A stretch of 64,000 nucleotides of DNA from Hahella chejuensis KCTC 2396 (GCF_000012985.1 NC_007645.1:6040001-6104000); one strand, 5' to 3'; positions 38,095-46,726 are shown, counted from the stretch's first letter. The notes: generated by a model from the letters alone, not told the origin. Made by a program: numbers and translations.

Positions 38095-39675
38095 ATGCAG
38101 CAGCTAAGCGAACTGGATGCGTCTTTCCTCTATCTGGAAACAGAGAGCGCCCCCATGCATATCGGCGGCGTGTATATACTCGACAGCTCAGAACAAAGTG
38201 GCGAGTTGAGCTTCGAGGCGTTTCGTCAGCACATTGAATCCCGCCTGCCTGCAGCCAGACAGTTCAGGCAACGCCTCGTGGAAGTACCGCTAAAACTGGG
38301 CCATCCTTACTGGGTAGATGATCCGGATTTTGATATAAGCAATCACCTCCGCCATGCCCACCTACCTTCGCCCGGCGCAGAAGCACAATTACTCCAGCTC
38401 ACCTCTGCAATACTTGCAGAACCTTTAAACCGTGAGCGCCCCCTCTGGGAGATAACGCTGGTTGACGGGTACCAACAAAGTGACACAAGAGAGCCCGGTT
38501 GTCGCGCCCTGATCGTCAAAATCCATCATTCAGTCATCAATGGCGCAACGGGCGAAGAGCTAATGAGCGCCCTCCTCGACTTTTCTCCCGAGCCAAGTAA
38601 AAGACCGCTGCCGCAACAAGCCTGGAACCCAAACCCTTTGCCCTCCAAAGCGCGCCTGATAGGCAATGTTTACGGTTCAGCCCTGAATACCCCGTTCAGA
38701 CTCGCCAATATGGCTAAAGACGCAGCCGCATCTGCCTTCTATACATTGTTGGTTCAGCGCTTACATAGGCTGGCTCTTCCACCAGCCCTTTTCAGCGCGC
38801 CTCCCACATCATTTAATCGCGCCATTGGAAAAGAGCGTAGCCTTGGCTACTTCGCATGCGACCTCGACAGACTCAAGCAACTAAAGAAGCACCACGAAGA
38901 CATTACGCTCAACGATGTAGTAATGACGCTATGCTCCGAGGTGTTAACCCGCTACCTGCACTCCTTAAACGAGAACGTCGAGCGCCCGCTTATTGCAGTG
39001 TCCCCCATCTCGGTTCGCTCGAAGCGTATTGACAGCCCCACAGGCAGTCAGTTGTCAGCCATGCTGATCTCGCTTGCTACGAATGAGCCCAACTTGGCCA
39101 TCCGCTTGAAGTCCATTCATGACAACGCCACATCCTCACAAATCTATGGACAGGCGATATCCGCCGCTCGCTTGACCCAGTTAATTCCTTCCTCCATGCT
39201 GGGTCTCTCTGCTCGCATTTACACCGAATTTCAGCTCGCCCAGAGACATAAGCCCTTATTCAATATACCGATTACCAACATTCCTGGCCCACAGACCCCT
39301 CTTTACTTTAACGGGACTAAAGTAACCAGACAGCTCGGCAGCGCGCCATTGTTTGACGGACTCGGCCTTTCTATTGTCGTCGTAAGCTACAACGGCGAGG
39401 TAACATTTACCCTCACCAGCAACCCGAAAACCATTTCAAGCCCAGAAGAGTTGACCAAACACTTTGAGAGTGCGATTACTCAGCTGGAAAAAGACTTAAC
39501 GCATACAGATTTAGACGCTTTAGAAGCCACCCTGGAGTCAAATAAGCAACGCCCACCTAATATCTTGGCGGCATTATTGGGGGATATCACGGCTCTTTTC
39601 AGTAACTTATTTTTCGAAGTAAAAAAAGTCGACGAGTCCAGGGAAAAACAAAAGGACGTAAACTCAGAGCCTTGA
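38095..39675 (+). CDS. Wax ester synthase/diacylglycerol acyltransferase (WS/DGAT) family protein
   Basis: WS/DGAT enzymes join acyl-CoA to fatty alcohols or diacylglycerol to make storage wax esters or triacylglycerol. The 526-residue protein has the family hallmarks: LSELDASFLYLETESAPMHIG at the start, PLNRERPLWEI, LNDVVMTLCSEVL and NIPITNIPGP. The active-site motif HHxxxDG reads H144-H145-S-V-I-N149-G, so the aspartate is replaced by asparagine; the second His, thought to be the catalytic base, is kept. Activity may be altered or shifted. It stands alone after ispB and converges on the AMMECR1 gene. Confidence 0.9.
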   Translation: MQQLSELDASFLYLETESAPMHIGGVYILDSSEQSGELSFEAFRQHIESRLPAARQFRQRLVEVPLKLGHPYWVDDPDFDISNHLRHAHLPSPGAEAQLLQLTSAILAEPLNRERPLWEITLVDGYQQSDTREPGCRALIVKIHHSVINGATGEELMSALLDFSPEPSKRPLPQQAWNPNPLPSKARLIGNVYGSALNTPFRLANMAKDAAASAFYTLLVQRLHRLALPPALFSAPPTSFNRAIGKERSLGYFACDLDRLKQLKKHHEDITLNDVVMTLCSEVLTRYLHSLNENVERPLIAVSPISVRSKRIDSPTGSQLSAMLISLATNEPNLAIRLKSIHDNATSSQIYGQAISAARLTQLIPSSMLGLSARIYTEFQLAQRHKPLFNIPITNIPGPQTPLYFNGTKVTRQLGSAPLFDGLGLSIVVVSYNGEVTFTLTSNPKTISSPEELTKHFESAITQLEKDLTHTDLDALEATLESNKQRPPNILAALLGDITALFSNLFFEVKKVDESREKQKDVNSEP

Positions 39676-39694
39676 GCTGCGCAGCTATGTGGAG

Positions 39695-40258
39695 CTATAT
39701 ATACGTAGTCTGATAAATTTCAGCTTTGATGTCGTCAGCCCAGAACTCCTTTTCCAAGCCAGCCTTACGCTTTAACTCACTGATAAAGACTCTTGGGTCA
39801 GGGAGTTGCTCCCAAACAGAGGGCAAGAATGTAGCGCGATGACCGCGCCATGAGAGAATCAGGCCATCTTCCCCTGCTTTCAGCTTGCAAATCAGGTCTT
39901 GCTCGGAGGTAAACGACAATAACTGTGGCGGAGTAAGAACAGAGATATGTAATGCGCACAATCTCCATTCCTCCTGCCTCAATGGAGCGAAACGAGGATC
40001 TTCAAACGCTGCGCTGTATGCGTTATGCGACACATCTTGAACCAGTGGACGGATTGCCTCCAACACGCCAATACATCCACGTAACTCGCCTTTTTTTAAA
40101 ACCGTAACAAAGGAAGCTGCTTGCTGACGCAACGTATCTGGAAACCTGGACAGGTCAACTATCCGCCTTCCACCTGAAGCAAGTCCCAGCTCAATCGCCT
40201 GGGAAGCCACTTCATACAACTGCTTCTTTTCTTCATCTAAGAGGTTAATACAAGGCAT
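39695..40258 (-). CDS. amrA: AMMECR1-domain protein (AmmeMemoRadiSam system protein A)
   Basis: The 187-residue protein is a single AMMECR1 domain, recognised by GELRGCIGVLEAIRPL and by ISVLTPPQLL. The family is universally conserved but its biochemical role is unknown. In bacteria it often stands with a MEMO protein and a radical-SAM enzyme; here the MEMO gene is directly upstream and overlaps it, while no radical-SAM gene is in the window. I prefer ATG 40258, which has AGGG about 10 bases upstream; ATG 40267 is the alternative. Both lie inside the end of the MEMO gene. Confidence 0.85.
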   Translation of the reverse strand: MPCINLLDEEKKQLYEVASQAIELGLASGGRRIVDLSRFPDTLRQQAASFVTVLKKGELRGCIGVLEAIRPLVQDVSHNAYSAAFEDPRFAPLRQEEWRLCALHISVLTPPQLLSFTSEQDLICKLKAGEDGLILSWRGHRATFLPSVWEQLPDPRVFISELKRKAGLEKEFWADDIKAEIYQTTYI

Positions 40259-41024
40259 AGGAGGCATACCCTACAACTCGAGCCTTATCGCCAGCAGTAT
40301 CGCCAGAGTTAGCCTGGGCCAGACAGGAAATATGCATCCCTTTACGACCAGCCAACAGCAAAAGCCCATTTACGCCTCTGCAGCCGCACGCCCTGTCCCC
40401 CGTAAGATCATATTGAAAAGCCAGGATTTTACGAGTTGTCGCTGCGTCAATTTCTAAAGCCGTAGAATAGTCATGGTAGTGGCTCAGATCCGTACTGATG
40501 ACGATCAACGTTTCGTCCCCTCCCCAGAGAAGCTCCAACACCTCCGCGACCAACTCAGCATCTGCATCGCCAATCACAAGGGGCGTAAGCTCAAAGCAAT
40601 CAAGACATTGTTGCAGGAATGGCAAGTGCACTTCCAAGCTATGCTCCTGAGCGTGCGCCGAATCCAAAGTAACCACTTGAGGAAGCGACGCAAGTTTCAC
40701 CAAATTATCTGCGTCAATGGCAATAGCGCCGAGGGGAGTAGAGAATGCATCAGAAGAAGGAGCCGCAATCCCTCTGAAACCGACACGGTGGCTTGGTCCC
40801 AACAAAACAACTTTACTGATACGTTTAGCAGAATTATGCAAAGCGCTATAAGCCACTCCCGCGATGGCCCCAGAGTAAACATAGCCAGCATGGGGTGCGA
40901 TAATCGCCTTAGGGCTGTGGTCAAAGGAGGGAGAGGTCGCGATATAGCGACTTACTGTTTCGGAGAGGTCTTCTGCGTTGGCGGGGTAGAACAATCCACT
41001 AACAGCAGGCTTTCGAACAAACAT
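40245..41024 (-). CDS. amrB: MEMO-family protein (AmmeMemoRadiSam system protein B)
   Basis: The 259-residue protein is a full-length MEMO domain, related to extradiol dioxygenases. The motifs of the metal-site pocket are present in order: IIAPHAGYVYSGAIAG, VVLLGPSHRVGFRG, EHSLEVHLPFLQ, VISTDLSHYHDY and ACGCRGVNGLLLL, giving the two His and the Cys that match the human MEMO1 metal ligands. Function in bacteria is unknown. It overlaps the AMMECR1 gene by 14–23 bases, so the two proteins are probably made together. Confidence 0.88.
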   Translation of the reverse strand: MFVRKPAVSGLFYPANAEDLSETVSRYIATSPSFDHSPKAIIAPHAGYVYSGAIAGVAYSALHNSAKRISKVVLLGPSHRVGFRGIAAPSSDAFSTPLGAIAIDADNLVKLASLPQVVTLDSAHAQEHSLEVHLPFLQQCLDCFELTPLVIGDADAELVAEVLELLWGGDETLIVISTDLSHYHDYSTALEIDAATTRKILAFQYDLTGDRACGCRGVNGLLLLAGRKGMHISCLAQANSGDTAGDKARVVGYASYALY

Positions 41025-41132
41025 TCAGATCTCCCTTTTGGCGCCTCACACCTAAAATGGATTTCAAGAGTGTGGACAATTAGAGAGTGTTATCGAAAGT
41101 CTATTCTGAACCCACCAAGAAAGTTTGTCATC

Positions 41133-41162
41133 CCCCGAGACGGGCTCAGCGCCGCCTCGGGG
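41133..41162. other. GC-rich hairpin between the DUF2057 gene and amrB
   Basis: CCCCGAG (41133–41139) pairs with CTCGGGG (41156–41162), with further CGG/CCG pairing inside. It lies 10 bases past the DUF2057 stop and may be its terminator, though a T run is missing. Confidence 0.45.
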
Positions 41163-41171
41163 AAGAACTTC

Positions 41172-41921
41172 CTATTTGAACGCCCAACGAAGAAATTGTT
41201 TCTTCTCTTCAGCCGACGCCTTCTCCCATAGCACTTTTAATGCCTCAATACGGGAGATGCCAGCATCTGATGGCGACACTGGAGCATTATTTTGCACAGC
41301 GACGCCTTGCCCCGTCTGAGCCGGAGGAACAGCTGCAACAGCAGGGTTCACTGTCGCTGTAGTAGATATGGCCGACGGTTGAGTTGCTGATGGTTGAGTT
41401 GCTGAAGGTTGCGAAGCAGCCACCGTTATTGGCTGATAAGCCCCGCCAATAGCTATTGTTCTGTTAGCACTGTCTACTAATGTAATTTTAGGAGCCTTTA
41501 TAAAGGCTTCAGCTTCTCTTTTGGAGTCAGGCTTGTTAAATCCGAACGTATAAACCTGCCCAGGCTGCATATCAACCGTCACTTGAAAACGATCAGACAC
41601 GACCTTATCTACATGCTCCGCATCGCTGTCGTCATTCTCCCTCGGCTTAGCCCAGATACTGGTATAACGGTAAACAAGCGTACGCTGCCCGGGCAATATG
41701 TCGTAGGTTAAATCAATGTTTTCCAAAAGAAAGTTCTTTTGTGAAACGCCATCAATTTCAAGCAGTTCAATTTCAGCCGGCGCAATGACTTTAGCCACTT
41801 GGCCATCGCCCAGGGTTTGACCGTCATAGGTTTTAACCGCTCGCATCGTTCCACACGCACTGATGGCGATTGCCAACGCCACTACAAGCGACGACCGGAG
41901 CCAGGACCAAATAACCTTCAT
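41172..41921 (-). CDS. DUF2057 (YccT-like) lipoprotein with a Ser/Thr/Pro-rich repeat linker
   Basis: The 249-residue protein has a lipoprotein signal ending in AISAC, so it is probably lipidated. Residues about 25–160 resemble the DUF2057 domain: an early LDG-like segment (LLEIDGVSQKNFLLENIDL), LLPGQRTLVYRYT-type strand (ILPGQRTLVYRY) and QPGQVYTFGF. A low-complexity linker with tandem QPSAT units follows, then a short helical C-terminal tail (IEALKVLWEKASAEEKKQFLRW). ATG 41921 is chosen because GAGG lies 6 bases upstream. Function is unknown; E. coli YccT affects curli, which does not prove the role here. Confidence 0.75.
   Translation of the reverse strand: MKVIWSWLRSSLVVALAIAISACGTMRAVKTYDGQTLGDGQVAKVIAPAEIELLEIDGVSQKNFLLENIDLTYDILPGQRTLVYRYTSIWAKPRENDDSDAEHVDKVVSDRFQVTVDMQPGQVYTFGFNKPDSKREAEAFIKAPKITLVDSANRTIAIGGAYQPITVAASQPSATQPSATQPSAISTTATVNPAVAAVPPAQTGQGVAVQNNAPVSPSDAGISRIEALKVLWEKASAEEKKQFLRWAFK
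41377..41412. repeat. 15-bp tandem repeat in the DUF2057 gene
   Basis: GGTTGAGTTGCTGAT at 41377–41391 is repeated with one change at 41392–41406, and a third unit begins at 41407. It encodes QPSAT repeats in frame, so unit number can change without a frameshift. Confidence 0.8.
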
Positions 41922-42139
41922 ACTCATCCTCTTTAACTTTTATTTCGTAAGAAGCTTTAGGAGCTTTCATAAAACGGGCCCAATTGTCATACGGCGGAAG
42001 GGCTTATGCAACCTCGTAGCGCCACTTATTGAGCCAACAAAATAACGCATAGGCTAACCCATTTGCCTAATTTAATAAGTTGTGCCACTTTTTAATCAAA
42101 CGATAACAATACTATATCTATGCAGAAGAGGGATTTTAT

Positions 42140-42370
42140 ATGGATACGACCAACAGAAGAGGTGAAGACGGCTTGACTCCGTTTCGCAGCGACCGCTTCT
42201 TCGCTGTCGGCGACAAGTGGTACTTCTCTACTCGAGAAGGCTTTGACAGTGGTCCTTACGCCGCCAAGGAACGTGCGGAAGAAGGACTGCGACGTTTCCT
42301 GAAGGTTGCCCAGCTTCTACCTGGCGAAGGCCAAGCCGCCAGAGTGATGCGAGCTCACAGAATCTATTGA
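42140..42370 (+). CDS. Small DUF6316-type conserved protein
   Basis: The 76-residue protein is predicted cytoplasmic. Its core, FRSDRFFAVGDKWYFSTREG followed by GPYAAKERAEEGLRRFL, matches my memory of the DUF6316 family found in Pseudomonas and relatives. AGAGGG lies upstream of the ATG at normal spacing. No function is known. It has no operon partner: the DUF2057 gene is divergent and pgpA is convergent, four bases away. Confidence 0.75.
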   Translation: MDTTNRRGEDGLTPFRSDRFFAVGDKWYFSTREGFDSGPYAAKERAEEGLRRFLKVAQLLPGEGQAARVMRAHRIY

Positions 42371-42374
42371 GGCG

Positions 42375-42890
42375 CTAAAGTAACGCGACGCAGTAGGCTG
42401 TCAGTTGCGTCGCCGCCAATGCCATGACGCCAGCCAGAAGGTCGTCGAGCATGATTCCTTTACCTCCATGAATATGACGATCGCACCATCGAATAGGCCA
42501 CGGCTTCCAGATATCAAATAGCCGAAAATAAACAAAAGCCAATATGACGAACCAACTATTCCAAGGTAACAGGAACAACGCAATCCACTGCCCGACAAAC
42601 TCATCCCATACAATGGCCTTGTGGTCATGCACGCCCCAGTCACTGGCGGTTCTACCGCATAAATAAACACCCAACAGCGCGGAAACAAAGATAACGGACA
42701 GTTGCAGCCATGGCCCCATATGCGCCAAGAACGCCATATAAATGAGCACCGCCAACGCAGAGCCAAAAGTTCCAGGGGCCCATGGCGCCAGTCCAGAACC
42801 CAAACCGGCGGCGAGCAAGTGCGTTGGAGATTTCAGCGTCGCCATAACAGGCGGCGTAAAGGAAGATTCAGCGCGGGTGGTCAACGTCAC
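42375..42890 (-). CDS. pgpA: Phosphatidylglycerophosphatase A
   Basis: PgpA dephosphorylates phosphatidylglycerophosphate to phosphatidylglycerol in the inner membrane. The protein has 171 residues and about four hydrophobic segments. Family motifs are GLGSGLAPWAPGTFGS and the acidic HDHKAIVWDEFVGQW. It overlaps the end of thiL by four bases (ATGA), the same order nusB-thiL-pgpA as in E. coli. Confidence 0.94.
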   Translation of the reverse strand: MTLTTRAESSFTPPVMATLKSPTHLLAAGLGSGLAPWAPGTFGSALAVLIYMAFLAHMGPWLQLSVIFVSALLGVYLCGRTASDWGVHDHKAIVWDEFVGQWIALFLLPWNSWFVILAFVYFRLFDIWKPWPIRWCDRHIHGGKGIMLDDLLAGVMALAATQLTAYCVALL

Positions 42891-43864
42891 GTTACAGAAC
42901 TCTCTTTAAAGTGGTCATAGCCGCCTTTTGTCATTAACCTTATCTCTTCTCCACGCCTTTGCATTGAAACCCCCGACTCTTTCCGCAGAGTTCCGATACG
43001 ACTCAACGCAACATCGGCGGACAATGATTGGATAAGGTCGCGAGTAGATTGCGGAGCCGTAAAGCAGAGTTCGTAATCATCCCCTCCCTCAAGGGCGCAA
43101 TTTAAAGCTTCTTCTTTAGAAAAAGTCGCCAACAAAGCAGGAGACAGCGGTATCGCGCCTTCTTCTATAAGCGCACCACAATTGGAGGCGGAACAGATAT
43201 GCGCCAAATCGGCAATCAGTCCATCGGAAATATCAATAGCCGCTGTCGCAATCCCCCTTAACATACTTCCCAACCTCAAACGAGGCTGTGGGCTTGCATA
43301 GCGTTGGTATAGCCACCGCTCTATAGGAGTTAACGAGGCGTCAGGTCGCCCCAGCAAGGACAAAGCGGCGGCGGCGTCTCCGAGAGAGCCGGAGACCCAG
43401 ACATCCTCTCCGGGGGCGGCTCCGTGGCGATATAGGCATTGATCTTGAACGCGCCCCAATACGGTAACGGTGACGGCAAGAGGCCCTTTCGTCGTATCTC
43501 CGCCGATGAGAGGAATTCTCCACGCCAGGGCTGACTCATACAGTTGAGAGCCAAAAGCCTGCAGCCACGCCTCATTGATAGTCGGCAGAGTCAGCGCCAG
43601 AGTAAACCCGACAGGCTCGGCCCCCATCGCAGCCAAATCGCTAACGCTTGAGCCAAGGCTACGGGCGGCGACCATTTCCGCAGAAGTATCCACAGGAAAG
43701 TGGGCGCCGGACACGCAAGTATCGGTAGAAATTACGAGACGACCGCTTAGAGGGGTCAAAACAGCGCAATCATCCCCAATTCCCGTCTCAATAAGACGCC
43801 CAACATTGGGGAAGTTGGCGAAAGGCGCATGGAAATAGCGCGATATAAGTTCGAACTCTCCCAT
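42887..43864 (-). CDS. thiL: Thiamine-monophosphate kinase
   Basis: ThiL phosphorylates thiamine monophosphate to the cofactor thiamine diphosphate, used for example by IlvI. The protein (325 residues) has the AIR-synthase-like fold with GIGDDCAVL, ISTDTCVSGAHFP, the GGDTTKGP nucleotide segment, and SDGLIADLAHIC. It lies between nusB and pgpA. Confidence 0.95.
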   Translation of the reverse strand: MGEFELISRYFHAPFANFPNVGRLIETGIGDDCAVLTPLSGRLVISTDTCVSGAHFPVDTSAEMVAARSLGSSVSDLAAMGAEPVGFTLALTLPTINEAWLQAFGSQLYESALAWRIPLIGGDTTKGPLAVTVTVLGRVQDQCLYRHGAAPGEDVWVSGSLGDAAAALSLLGRPDASLTPIERWLYQRYASPQPRLRLGSMLRGIATAAIDISDGLIADLAHICSASNCGALIEEGAIPLSPALLATFSKEEALNCALEGGDDYELCFTAPQSTRDLIQSLSADVALSRIGTLRKESGVSMQRRGEEIRLMTKGGYDHFKESSVT

Positions 43865-43894
43865 TAGCCGCTCTACCTACAATATCCGCTCAGT

Positions 43895-44374
43895 TTACTT
43901 CTTCTTACTTTTAGCGGCGGCCACTTCCGCCTGCCGCAATTGCGGCGCCAGCTTATCCAGGACGCTGTTGACGAACTTGTGCCCATCCGTACCGCCAAAC
44001 TGCTTGGCTAACTCAACTGCTTCGTTAATAACCACGCGATAGGGCACTTCGATACGCGAGCGCAATTCAAAAGCTCCCATCCGGATCAAGCTTAATTCCA
44101 CCGGGTCCACATCCGTGAGTTTACGATCAACGAATGGCTGCAGTAAGGCGTCAAGTTCGCTCACGCTGGAAGGCACGCCGTATAAAACCGCCTTGAACAA
44201 ATCCCTGTCCACTTGTTGCAGATCGTTATCCACGGCGAATTCCGCTTCGATCTGAGATATGGAGGCGCCGGCGACGCGCCATTGGTAAAGCGCCTGCAAC
44301 GCCAGTTTACGGGCGGCGCGACGCTTTTCCATCGCCTTGGACATGGGGCGCCCTGAAGACGGTTGTTCGCTCAC
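43895..44374 (-). CDS. nusB: Transcription antitermination protein NusB
   Basis: NusB with NusE (S10) binds boxA RNA in rRNA antitermination. The 159-residue, mostly helical protein has the family segments RRAARKLALQALYQW and PYRVVINEAVELAKQFGG. The start is a GTG placed directly after the ribH TAA stop, with AGGTGA upstream, so it is translationally coupled to ribH as is common in proteobacteria. Confidence 0.94.
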   Translation of the reverse strand: MSEQPSSGRPMSKAMEKRRAARKLALQALYQWRVAGASISQIEAEFAVDNDLQQVDRDLFKAVLYGVPSSVSELDALLQPFVDRKLTDVDPVELSLIRMGAFELRSRIEVPYRVVINEAVELAKQFGGTDGHKFVNSVLDKLAPQLRQAEVAAAKSKKK

Positions 44375-44851
44375 TTATTCACCTACCTGCTGTAGTAGTC
44401 CGACCATTTCCAACGCTGACAGCGCGGCTTCCGCCCCTTTGTTGCCAGCCTTAGTGCCTGACCGTTCAATAGCTTGCTCAATGCTATCCACTGTCAGCAC
44501 GCCGAATGCGACAGGGATGCCCGACTGCAAGGAAACCTGACCCAGACCTTTGGCGCATTCGCCAGCTACATACTCAAAATGAGGCGTGCCGCCACGAATC
44601 ACCGCACCCAGAGCGATCACTGCATCAGGCTTGGTGCGTACAGCGACTTGCTGCGCCAGCAAAGGAATTTCGAAGGCTCCTGGCGCTCTATATACCGTGA
44701 TTTGACTTTCCGCAACGCCATGACGACGCAAAGCGTCCAGTGCGCCTTCCAGCAAGCTCTCCACTACAAAGCTGTTAAATCTCCCTACAACAATGGCGTA
44801 CTTCGCAGACGCCCCTTGCAAGAAATCGCCTTCTACCACCTTGACCGTCAT
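44375..44851 (-). CDS. ribH: 6,7-dimethyl-8-ribityllumazine synthase
   Basis: RibH condenses the dihydroxybutanone phosphate made by RibBX with the pyrimidine from RibD to form lumazine, the substrate of RibE. The 158-residue protein has the family segments [35 protein letters not shown] and [14 protein letters not shown] (with the catalytic His). It is the fourth riboflavin gene of the cluster and directly abuts nusB. Confidence 0.96.
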
Positions 44852-44872
44852 ATCTTCTCTCCAAACTTAACT

Positions 44873-46009
44873 CTAATTCGCTGACACAGCTTCGCCACAG
44901 AAGGGGACATATTCCACTACTTCCAGATCGAAACCGGACAACGCGCTAAACTTCATCGGCGCACTCATTACGCGCATTTTACCGACGCCAAGATCCCTTA
45001 AAATCTGGGACCCCGTCCCAATAGTCAGATACGCCCCGGAAACCGGAGACACATTGCCCGACCGCTTCTTCTTGGGCTTAAAGAAATCATGAACTCTCTC
45101 GCTGATATCCTGCTCGCCACTTTCACTGTCCAGCAGGATCACCACGCCCTCGCCTTCTTCAGCCACCTTCGCCAGCGCCTTACCAATAGGCCAGCTCTCA
45201 GAGCCCGGGCGTATGGCGCCAAACAGATCTTTCAATACGTCGGCGAAGTGAACCCGAACCAGTACGGGCTTATCAGGGCTTGGCTCGCCCATCACCAGCG
45301 CCAAATGGATATTTTCCTGAATCGTGTCTTTGTACGTCACTAACTTGAAGTTACCGTACTCTGTCGGCAATTCATTTTCCTCCAGACGCTCAATAGTCTG
45401 CTCTGTTGTGGCGCGATAATGTATCAGGTCGGCGATAGTGCCAATTTTGAGACTGTGCTCACGAGCAAACGCCTCCAACTCCGGGCGGCGCGCCATGGTA
45501 CCATCTTCATTCATAATTTCGACGATTACCGCTGCGGGCTCACAGCCAGCCAAACGCGCCAGATCACAGCCCGCTTCGGTATGACCCGCACGACTCAGCA
45601 CGCCACCAGGCTGGGCGGTGAGGGGAAAGATATGGCCTGGCTGCACCAAGTCCGTCGGTTTGGTGTTGCGCCCTACCGCGACGCGAATGGTATGCGCGCG
45701 ATCCGCTGCGGAAATACCAGTAGTAACGCCCTCCGCCGCCTCAATGGAAACGGTGAACGCAGTGGCGAACTGCGCATTGTTGGCGTTCACCATAGGATTC
45801 AAGCCAAGATACTGGCAGCGCTCCCGAGTCATGGGAAGACAAATCAAGCCTCTGGCGTGCTTCGCCATGAAGTTGATATCTTCTGGACGCACCATTTCCG
45901 CAGCCATGATGAGATCGCCCTCATTTTCGCGATCCTCATCATCCATCAGAATGACCATTTTGCCCTGGCGGATATCCTGTATCAGTTCTTCTACGCTGTT
46001 AAGCTGCAT
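44873..46009 (-). CDS. ribBX: RibBX: 3,4-dihydroxy-2-butanone-4-phosphate synthase fused to a degenerate GTP cyclohydrolase II-like domain
   Basis: The N-terminal domain (about 1–205) is a complete RibB, with the loop DDEDRENEGDLIMAAE and SRAGHTEAGCDLARL, which makes the four-carbon unit of riboflavin from ribulose-5-phosphate. The C-terminal domain (about 206–378) aligns with RibA, but the zinc site is gone: where RibA has HSECLTGD..RCDCG, this protein has HFADVLKD..RPGS, losing all three cysteines. Such RibBX proteins are described in Proteobacteria, so a separate ribA is expected elsewhere. Start ATG 46009 has GAGG at good spacing. Confidence 0.92.
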   Translation of the reverse strand: MQLNSVEELIQDIRQGKMVILMDDEDRENEGDLIMAAEMVRPEDINFMAKHARGLICLPMTRERCQYLGLNPMVNANNAQFATAFTVSIEAAEGVTTGISAADRAHTIRVAVGRNTKPTDLVQPGHIFPLTAQPGGVLSRAGHTEAGCDLARLAGCEPAAVIVEIMNEDGTMARRPELEAFAREHSLKIGTIADLIHYRATTEQTIERLEENELPTEYGNFKLVTYKDTIQENIHLALVMGEPSPDKPVLVRVHFADVLKDLFGAIRPGSESWPIGKALAKVAEEGEGVVILLDSESGEQDISERVHDFFKPKKKRSGNVSPVSGAYLTIGTGSQILRDLGVGKMRVMSAPMKFSALSGFDLEVVEYVPFCGEAVSAN

Positions 46010-46057
46010 ACTCAGCCTCAAATATCGTACTCACATCAGCACCGGCGCCTGCAACTT

Positions 46058-46726
46058 TTAGGATTTATAAAAGCCGTGTTGCGCCAGAAATTCTTTACTT
46101 ATTGTAGACGTCTTCGCGTCGCTCTTTGCAGCGGAAGCGCAAAACAGTAATCGTTCGGTGTAGCGGGCAAGCAGGTCCACTTCCAAGTGCACCAGGCTTC
46201 CGACCTTCAGCCCCCCAAGAGTTGTTGCATACGCAGTGTGCGGCACAATGTTCAGGCTCATCTCGGACCCAGCAACATCATTCACTGTGAGGCTAACTCC
46301 ATCGACTGTAATCGAGCCCTTGGCGGCGATATAGCGCAGCAACTCTTCCGGCGCTCGAATCGCCAAACGCAGAGAGCGCGCATCTTCCTGTTTCGAAAGC
46401 AGCTCACCGACGCCATCTACATGCCCAGACACAAAATGTCCCCCTAATCGCGCACTCAGCTGCAACGCTTTTTCCAGGTTCACCCTTACGCCTGCGCGCC
46501 ACGCAGCGATGGAAGTATGGGCTGAAGTTTCCCGGGACACGTCGGCTCGAAAGCTTTTTCCACTCATCGCTGTCACCGTCAGGCATACTCCGTTTACCGC
46601 AATACTGTCTCCCAGACGAACCCCCTCCATAAAACTTCCGGTGGCGCCTATTTCCAGCACCCAATCGCCACTCTGTTGGCGAATAGCGTTTACAACGCCC
46701 ACTTCTTCTACCAGCCCGGTAAACAT
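46058..46726 (-). CDS. ribE: Riboflavin synthase, alpha subunit
   Basis: RibE dismutates two lumazine molecules to riboflavin. The 222-residue protein is made of two lumazine-binding barrel repeats (about 1–97 and 98–190), each with an SIAVNGVCLTV- or SITVDGVSLTVND-type segment, and FVSGHVDGVG. It starts one base after the ribD stop. This gene is called ribC in some nomenclatures. Confidence 0.95.
   Translation of the reverse strand: MFTGLVEEVGVVNAIRQQSGDWVLEIGATGSFMEGVRLGDSIAVNGVCLTVTAMSGKSFRADVSRETSAHTSIAAWRAGVRVNLEKALQLSARLGGHFVSGHVDGVGELLSKQEDARSLRLAIRAPEELLRYIAAKGSITVDGVSLTVNDVAGSEMSLNIVPHTAYATTLGGLKVGSLVHLEVDLLARYTERLLFCASAAKSDAKTSTISKEFLAQHGFYKS

Noticed and set aside
40473-41231. 252-codon plus-strand frame across the MEMO gene
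   Set aside because: Antisense to a conserved domain and running into an intergenic hairpin.
43840-43890. tRNA-like string (TTCGAAC...) near the start of thiL
   Set aside because: No cloverleaf can be folded; the sequence is thiL coding and its leader.
45419-46150. 243-codon plus-strand frame across ribBX
   Set aside because: Antisense shadow of conserved ribBX and ribE codons.
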